Source of the DNA: Dastarcus helophoroides
Taxonomy: Eukaryota > Arthropoda > Insecta > Coleoptera > Bothrideridae
Length of the DNA stretch: 64,000 bases
Assembly (NCBI GenBank): GCA_028583605.1
Contig: CM053331.1
Location: 10,400,857 to 10,464,856, forward strand
Direction of reading: 5' to 3'
The translations under genes were made by a program, and so were the position numbers. Shown here piece by piece: positions 58,081 through 64,000 of the stretch; within the stretch, counting starts at the first letter, position 1; each line of letters opens with the position of its first letter. Under the pieces are notes generated by a model. That model was given only the letters and a program-made list of their open reading frames with translations. It did not search any database and was not told the DNA's origin.

Positions 58081-59344
58081 TTGAGAAAAATGTAAATATT
58101 TTTCTATTGATTAAAAATAACATATTTTCAAAATTTTTAGTTCAGTGTTCAAATTAGAGGAAACTTTGCAAAAACAACACAAAAACGATTGACGTTTTAA
58201 CTCAAAGTTACTAGAAAACCGAAATTTTGTGATTAGGCACAAAATTTTGAGGAATGTGAACGAAAAATCGAAATTTACAAGAAAATTTCAAAATTTCAGA
58301 AGCAAATACTTTTCAAAACTTGAAAGCTTGAATTCAAATAACAAAAATTCCAATTTTAAAAGCCGTAGTTTTGATAAAAATGTCAAAGTTTTTAGAGATG
58401 TGAGTTTTGAGAAAAAATGATTTAGACATTTCTCGTTTAAAGTCAAAATTTTGGTAAAATTTTTAATCAACCAAAAAAAAAAGGAAAGTAATTCCTAATT
58501 TAAATTTTAAAGTCCTAATGTAAAAAAGTCAAAAATCAAAAAAATGGAAACACTAATAAATTGAAAGTTCTATTTTATTCTAAATATTTTAGCTTTTTAG
58601 ATATTTCGATTTTTATCTCGGACTCGGACTCGAAATTTTGAATCAAATTTTGATATTCTTCTTACGCAATGAATTATGAGTGTTTTCAAAATTTTTCGAT
58701 TTAAAAATTGAAAGTTTCACCTCTGTTTCCAACTTTTAAATTATTCTCACAAAGCTTAAGCTGTAAAAGCGAACCGAAAGCTTAACTAAAAGAAGTCAAA
58801 ACTTCAATTTCAAAGTCAAAATTTTAGAAAGAACTAAGAACCCAATTTGAACTAGAAATTTAGAAAAATCTCGAAAATAAGAAAAATTTTCCTCGGGATT
58901 TTTTCGAAATTTTTGATCAAAAATTGTTTTATAAAATTTCAGTTTTTTATGTCAAAATTAAACTTTCTCAAGAGTCTGCTGTAAACCATTTTTCTCGTAA
59001 ATTTAAAGTGTTTTTAGGATGTTATTCAGTTTGAAATTACAATTATTATTTAATTTTTTATTTAAATTTCGGCCTTAAATTAAAATTTTGATTTTCAAAA
59101 TTTCAAAACAAACTATCCTTAGGTCAACATTTTAATTGTTAGTTCGAAATATTAGAAAAAAATTAAAAACTACCCAAGTTATAATCAAAAATTTTTAAAA
59201 ATCTCGCAAATTAGAAAAAAATCACGGTTTGAAACTTTATAGAAATTTTGATTCTTACCTCGAAATGTACACCTTTTGTCAACATTTTGAGTTGAACATT
59301 AAACCTTTTTATAAATTGACAATATTGTCAGAAAGCCATAATTT
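58081..59344. repeat. Degenerate array 8, mixed orientation
   Basis: AAATTTTGA-type low-complexity DNA with both A-rich and T-rich stretches on the plus strand. Overlapping frames on both strands at 58.23-58.47 kb are artefacts. Confidence 0.7.
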
Positions 59345-59505
59345 TGGTGGAGTAGACTTTTTCTTGGTTAACTTTAAAAATTGATATACAAATCTTGCCT
59401 CTGTAAAGAATATAGCTTGGTTATCGAATCCGGTTAAAGCAAGTGTTGCGTTTTCTAATCTTTCTTGGTTTCGGGGGACGAGATTTGTATATCAATATTA
59501 TCAAG
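59345..59505. repeat. Family B inverted pair with deletion of the left hairpin
   Basis: The left arm (GACTTTTTCTTGGTTAACTT, CTTGCCTCTG) is followed at once by a plus-strand remnant GCTTGGTTATCGAATCCGGT and a complete right arm TTTCTTGGTTTCGGGGGACG to ATTTGTATATCAAT. The CTGA box is gone. Confidence 0.75.
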
Positions 59506-59782
59506 AAATTCTTATGGTTAGTTTGTAATGTTTTCTAAAATTTCGATTTTAAAATTGAAATTTTGATTTTAAAAAGTTTAGGTTAAATTTTCAAATTATT
59601 TTTGACTTAAATTTAGTTAAGTAAAATATTGATTTTTAATGGGAAATTAAAAAAAAATTAAATTAGGTTTGAATTGAAAATTTAATTTTTTCTAAATTTT
59701 ATATCCGTCATTAATAAAAACAATTGATATTATGGTCATTTTTCTCTAAAACTTATATTTCGAAAGTCATTATTCCAGACTA

Positions 59783-60938
59783 TACACGGTGACTCAGTCA
59801 TAATGGCATTAATTTTAACTACGTGTTGAGAAGGCTTAGTAAAGACAGAAAATCGAAAAAAAAAGTTTATTCGACTTTTTAAAATAAACCCAAATCAACC
59901 CATTGACCACCAAAAGCTTGAAGCTACTGACCACATTAAATGCTTTAGGGCAACAGACGCTGATCACGTTATCATCAGTTCACCAGTTGCAATGATAAGC
60001 CGGACTGAACTGGACGAAACATTGTTAATTAATGAGCAACAAATCTCTATTAGTTATTTTGACGAATAACTATTTGTATTTTCATACAGTTAAAACTTTT
60101 TGTATTTTTTTGTTTCGTTAATCAATCGGTCTGATAAAAAGTAAAACGCAAAATCAAAAAATAAGCGAACACAAACGACTAAAACTAAAATATTAATTTT
60201 ATAAAATAAATGACGATATGACGCACCGTTTATTTAATTTTGAAGCTGGTTAACAGTTAGGTTGTAGTTTATAAAAAATATGTCAACGATAGCCAACAGT
60301 CGGAATAGGTGCAGTGTACTTACATTAATACTCGAGTGCCTATTTTCCGAACTACTTTAGACCTCTCTGGCGCATGAAGAATGTGATAATTTGTCGGTAA
60401 ACTACACATGGTTTAAAAAATTTTCATCATATCACAGAGGGTCACAAAAAATAAAACGTTGGGAAATAACTCTCGAGTACTAACTACTTTTAACACTTGC
60501 GCCCGTAACAGCGAATTTAATTCATCTCTTGCAGCAATGATATCAACGTTTATATCCATCTCCCCATTTCACCTTTTTTTATTTTCATGTAACTTGCTTC
60601 TGCAATTCGTTGTTACCCGGTTTTTATATAAAAAAGCAAATCACTCAATGACTTTCCCGCAATCATTGGTGCCGCCAGGATCATTTAATGTTTTTTGTAT
60701 TGTCATTTAGATATAACCTAGCAATGTTTTGTTTATTTGTTTCGCCCGAGTCCCAACTGCGCAGCTGTAAATTCTTCTTTTTTCTATTTATCTGGGCCTT
60801 GGAGCTCAAAAAGGGGTTTAAATGATGATTTTTTTCAACATAACCTGACAAATTTTTTTTTAATTACGTATTCGTATTATACTAATTTTTCTCAATCTTC
60901 CCTTAAAATTAATGCCATTATGACTGAATCAATCTGTA
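59783..60938. mobile_element. 1.16-kb non-autonomous inverted-repeat element, copy 2
   Basis: The ends are TACACGGTGACTCAGTCATA on the left and, as the inverse of the right, TACAGATTGATTCAGTCATA, both continuing ATGGCATTAATTTTAA; that is about 36 bp with a few mismatches. TA lies outside both ends (59,781-82 and 60,939-40). The interior is a diverged copy of 7.73-8.89 kb. No transposase frame was seen; the 83- and 75-codon frames inside lack any known motif. TA target and GGTGACTCA tip suggest Tc1/mariner-type mobilisation. Confidence 0.85.
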
Positions 60939-60940
60939 TA

Positions 60941-62390
60941 ACCGTAATATTAACTTCGTTGTGACGTGGTACATGGTACATAAATGGTTCTAATTAGCAA
61001 AGATTCATAATTTCAGTTTTCTAAGGGTTGCACGTAGCCATGAAAGAAATTTTCCGGGATTGAACGAAGCCCGCAAAAGCATATCCTGCCTTCAAACATT
61101 CCTCTTATAATAAACGAAATTGTATTAAAACACGATAGCACTCAAAGTTCCGTAATATTCCACTTGAAACAGCGGAGAATTTCGACGGCGCAAAACAGGG
61201 ATATAAGGGTAGGAAATTCAACTTCAAAATTTCATTACTAAAAATTTGAATGTTTGTCGCCGGATATTATATGGTAACTTAATAATTGTGGTGTTTTGGG
61301 GCATGAACGATGCATACCCTATTGCCAAACGCAATAAGGTACTTAAGGTAATCGACTAAACAGTATTTTAACCCTCCTTAAACACGCTTGGCGCTATGAA
61401 CTTACAAATTTAATAATAACTCCTTCTAAGACAGGAAACCTGCAAAGGCTTTCTCCTACATTATTAATATTCAATGTCAAGCTTAAATCGCAGAGATATG
61501 CATGGAATTTAAAATTTCACCCTTGTAAATAATTAAACATTTTCCCGAGCTTATATTGATTCTTAATTAAATATTAACAGGCGAGAGATTTCGGTCATGC
61601 TATTGATTTTATTAGTTATTTGTTCTTCGGACATATTTTTAAATATTGATTAAATATTGTATGCAATTCTCAAGATATACCACTGCTACGTTTACTTTTT
61701 ATTTTTTCTCATGTTCTATGCGGTAATAATTGTAACTGTAAGGTTTGTTTGATATTGGAACATGTTTCCTGAAAGCGATTGACAAACAAAGTGAATATTT
61801 TAATGTTGATGTTGCCATTTTAAACAGCGTCAGATTAAGCAATGTAAAGGCCCCTAGGCAATGCAAGTTTCGAGAACTCTCTCCCCTACGTACCTACAAA
61901 TTTTTCCAAACACAATTCACAGTAGCAAGAAAATGACCGAACAAAATGAAATATGTTGTCGGTGATTGAACGTATTCAAGCGTATCGGTTAAAGCCGCAG
62001 TATTTTTCGTGAATAATAAGCAGTAATTTCAAACCAGGTTGATGTACTTATACATTCAAAAAATTTTAAGTTTGAATCAAAATGCTTTAGACCAAAGATC
62101 ACAATTTACTCAAAATTTATTTTATGACAATTTTATAACATTTAAAAAACTCAAATGTATAAAAATACTCGAAATTCCCACCTTGACATTGACATTTCAT
62201 GAAGATGTATAATTTTAACATTTCAACTGAAAAGTTTTGAAAAAAATTAAAATTGAAGAAAAAATTTTAAATTTATACGAAAAACATGTTCAAACATTCA
62301 AGTTCAAAATCTGAGCAGGGAACTTTAATAAGCACCAAATTTGAACGAAAAGTTTAAAGCTATTATTAAAATTGAATTTTAAACGAAATA
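60941..62390. other. Unassigned DNA
   Basis: No gene was recognised. A short A-rich stretch lies at about 62.1-62.3 kb. Confidence 0.5.
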
Positions 62391-62520
62391 CAGGGTGATT
62401 GAAAATTTGATGCACATATTTTGTAAGCATAATTTTAGGGTCAAAATAAGACTTCCTATGAACATGTGTCTTAAAATGCACCTTCCTACTGAGTTACAGT
62501 GATCGTGTCCGTAAGTTAGT
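62391..62520 (+). repeat. Transposon-tip fragment (CAGGGTGATTGAAAA)
   Basis: ACAGGGTGATTGAAAATTTG followed by ATGCACA matches the fragment at 48,288 (ACAGAGTGATTCAAAATACG, ATGCACA). Only one end is visible in each place. Confidence 0.45.
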
Positions 62521-62579
62521 CTCACTTCCATTTGAACCCCGCATGGTTTAAGTGAAATTTTACGAAAACAGGGCTTCAG

Positions 62580-62975
62580 GGTTGTTTACAAACTAACGGG
62601 AAATTAAATTCGCCTTTGGGTAGCTTAAACGATAAAGTAGAGCAAACAGACAAGTAAGGTATTTACCAAATTTTCTGTAAAGATTGTACTGAAAAGTACG
62701 TCTGGCAGACTAGACGATCTCTTAAAATCCGACTGAAGGAGCATTTGGATCATTTGGGGTACGGAAGAACTGAGAACTCAAGTGTGGCTTGACATACTTT
62801 TGAATTAGATCGTAGGATAGATAATAATATTAAACTGTTAAGAGAAGTAAATAAGAATTCTATGATAAATGCATGTGAAAGGTTAGCCACGCATAAGGCT
62901 GGACACAACTTTATAAATGGTTGCGCTGTGCCTTTAGGCCACTCATTTTTACTAAAGATAATTAAGGCAGTGGTC
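62580..62975 (+). pseudogene. Penelope-like GIY-YIG endonuclease (PLE-1), broken
   Basis: In one plus-strand frame: KLNSPLGSLNDKVEQTDK, a stop, GIYQIFCKDCTEKYVWQTRR, SLKIRLKEH, a Gly/Asn-containing linker, SSVA, a stop, HTFELDRRIDNNIKLLREVN, ACERLATHKAGHNFINGC. This is the whole C-terminal endonuclease domain of a Penelope-like polyprotein, with its upstream KLxxLLGSxKDKxxxxxKSGIY lead. The GIY Tyr, the Cys pair, the catalytic-type Arg in the QTRRSLKIR segment and the Glu of ACERL are visible. The YIG motif reads YVW. Two stops inactivate it. The reverse transcriptase is absent upstream. Its normal role is target nicking for retrotransposition. Confidence 0.85.
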
Positions 62976-63860
62976 TGATACTCTTAAAACATCAAAATTC
63001 TTCGCTTGCCATTTTATAAACTACGTCAATACTATTGCGTAGAATTTAATGAAATTTGGTAGTAATATTTACAAATGTTGGGGAATTTGGGTTTTGGAAG
63101 CAGATTTTAAATTTTTTTCTTAGTATTTCTACAAACGGGCGTACAAGTTGTCTCATTTTTGCCTGTTTTCACAAGCGAATATCTTAAAAACTAAGCGGTA
63201 TTTAAAAAAACTACTTCCAAAGCACGAATTCGACATCTTTGCTTCATAAGTTCTCCGAATGTAAAAACAAAATGTTAACAAATAAAGGCACCATTTGTAA
63301 AATGAAAGAGCGGTGTTTGGCATAAAAATTGCGCTTAGATTTCGGTTGCCCTCACTTAGGTCAGGCAGGGTGCGGAGGCGGACGTGATGCGAAGCAGAGA
63401 AATTTTTGCCCCTTCCCCAATACGTTATTAACGAACGGTTTCCAAGCTTATATTTCTTTATCTAAGCACAGCGGATATATCATAATAGTAATAAGCAATA
63501 TTAAAACATTTGTTCTACCAGAGTTTGAGAATAAAATTAATTATTTAGTATTTGTAGCTTACAACCATTTACTGAATATTTAGTGGTTTTTGTTTTGAAA
63601 TGTTTAGAAGAAATTTCTTCTCTCCTAATTAACATTTTCATATTACTCTCTGGAAAAATATAAATTGTTAAGGTAAATAAATGCTATGACAGATTTAAGC
63701 AAAAAAAGAAAAATTGATTTTATATCATTTAAATTGGAAATATATTCTACTAGCATCACAGTCGAAAATCGACCAATTATATCTGCAAAGAACGAAATTG
63801 ATTTTTACATAATTAATTAATAGGTATTTATATGTAGATATTTAGTTCTTACTTTGACGA
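62976..63860. other. Unassigned DNA
   Basis: No gene was recognised. The 84-codon frame at 63,329-63,583 opens with a Gly/Cys-rich segment but has no identifiable domain. Confidence 0.45.
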
Positions 63861-64000
63861 TAGGGGAAAATGCGTGTGAAAATAAAAATTTCAGCTCTTT
63901 GAAAATTTCGAATTCTTCGAAAATTTTGGTTTTTTTCAAAATTTCGATAGTTTTTTGAAAGTCTACTTTTTTTGAAAATCCCAATTTTTTTCACAATTTT
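63861..64000. repeat. Start of T-rich array 9, running off the window
   Basis: AATTTTGGTTTTTTTCAAAA and TTTCGATAGTTTTTTGAAAG begin a further array of the same motif family. Confidence 0.7.

Noticed and set aside
1..64000. CRISPR array, operon, bacterial promoter or ribosome binding signals
   Set aside because: Regularly spaced arrays here are degenerate AT motifs or element ends. The element content is metazoan and no prokaryotic gene organisation is present.

Overview
This is a gene-poor, very AT-rich stretch of animal nuclear DNA, most likely from an insect. No convincing host protein-coding exon, rRNA or intact tRNA was found. The organism is inferred from the mixture of dead transposable elements: mariner, RTE-type and jockey-type LINEs, a CR1/L2-type tail, Penelope-like GIY-YIG fragments and hAT-like elements. 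Beetles commonly carry such mixtures, but the order cannot be proved from sequence alone. Almost every open frame is either a piece of a decayed element or a chance Phe/Lys-rich frame in low-complexity DNA.

Layout. 1-9 kb: a palindromic repeat copy at the edge, a long T-rich degenerate array (1.86-4.49 kb), unassigned DNA, and a decayed 1.16-kb inverted-repeat element (7.73-8.89 kb) with a sister copy at 59.78-60.94 kb. 9-17 kb: a small inverted-repeat element, a CR1/L2-like tail, a second array, two palindromic modules, and a 2.9-kb TA-flanked element (14.05-16.97 kb) holding a small array of units with a hammerhead-ribozyme core. 17-25 kb: a large array with higher-order duplications, one copy interrupted by a Penelope-like insertion (22.6-23.3 kb). 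25-34 kb: a full-length dead mariner, an RTE-type LINE split by an 870-bp inverted-repeat element with perfect 8-bp target duplications, and a hAT-like non-autonomous element. 34-43 kb: a jockey copy with an inverted 5' end, an RTE tail, and a second RTE element ending in a trinucleotide tail. 43-56 kb: a second ribozyme-unit copy, unassigned DNA, arrays in both orientations, and a second jockey element. 56-64 kb: a Tc1/mariner/IS630-type relic, palindromic modules, the sister 1.16-kb element, and a Penelope-like GIY-YIG fragment.

Most interesting signals. (1) A 381-bp unit family (family A) carrying the CTGANGA / stem / GAAA core of a type I hammerhead ribozyme, present in direct and inverted arrangement. 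(2) About ten copies of a ~140-bp module (family B), often as inverted pairs, with a related hairpin whose putative stem III is the self-complementary ACGCGT. A similar hairpin lies just downstream of a Penelope-like GIY-YIG tail (22.86-23.2 kb), linking family B to Penelope-like elements. (3) Several nested insertions whose pre-insertion state can be read directly from target duplications or paralogous copies.
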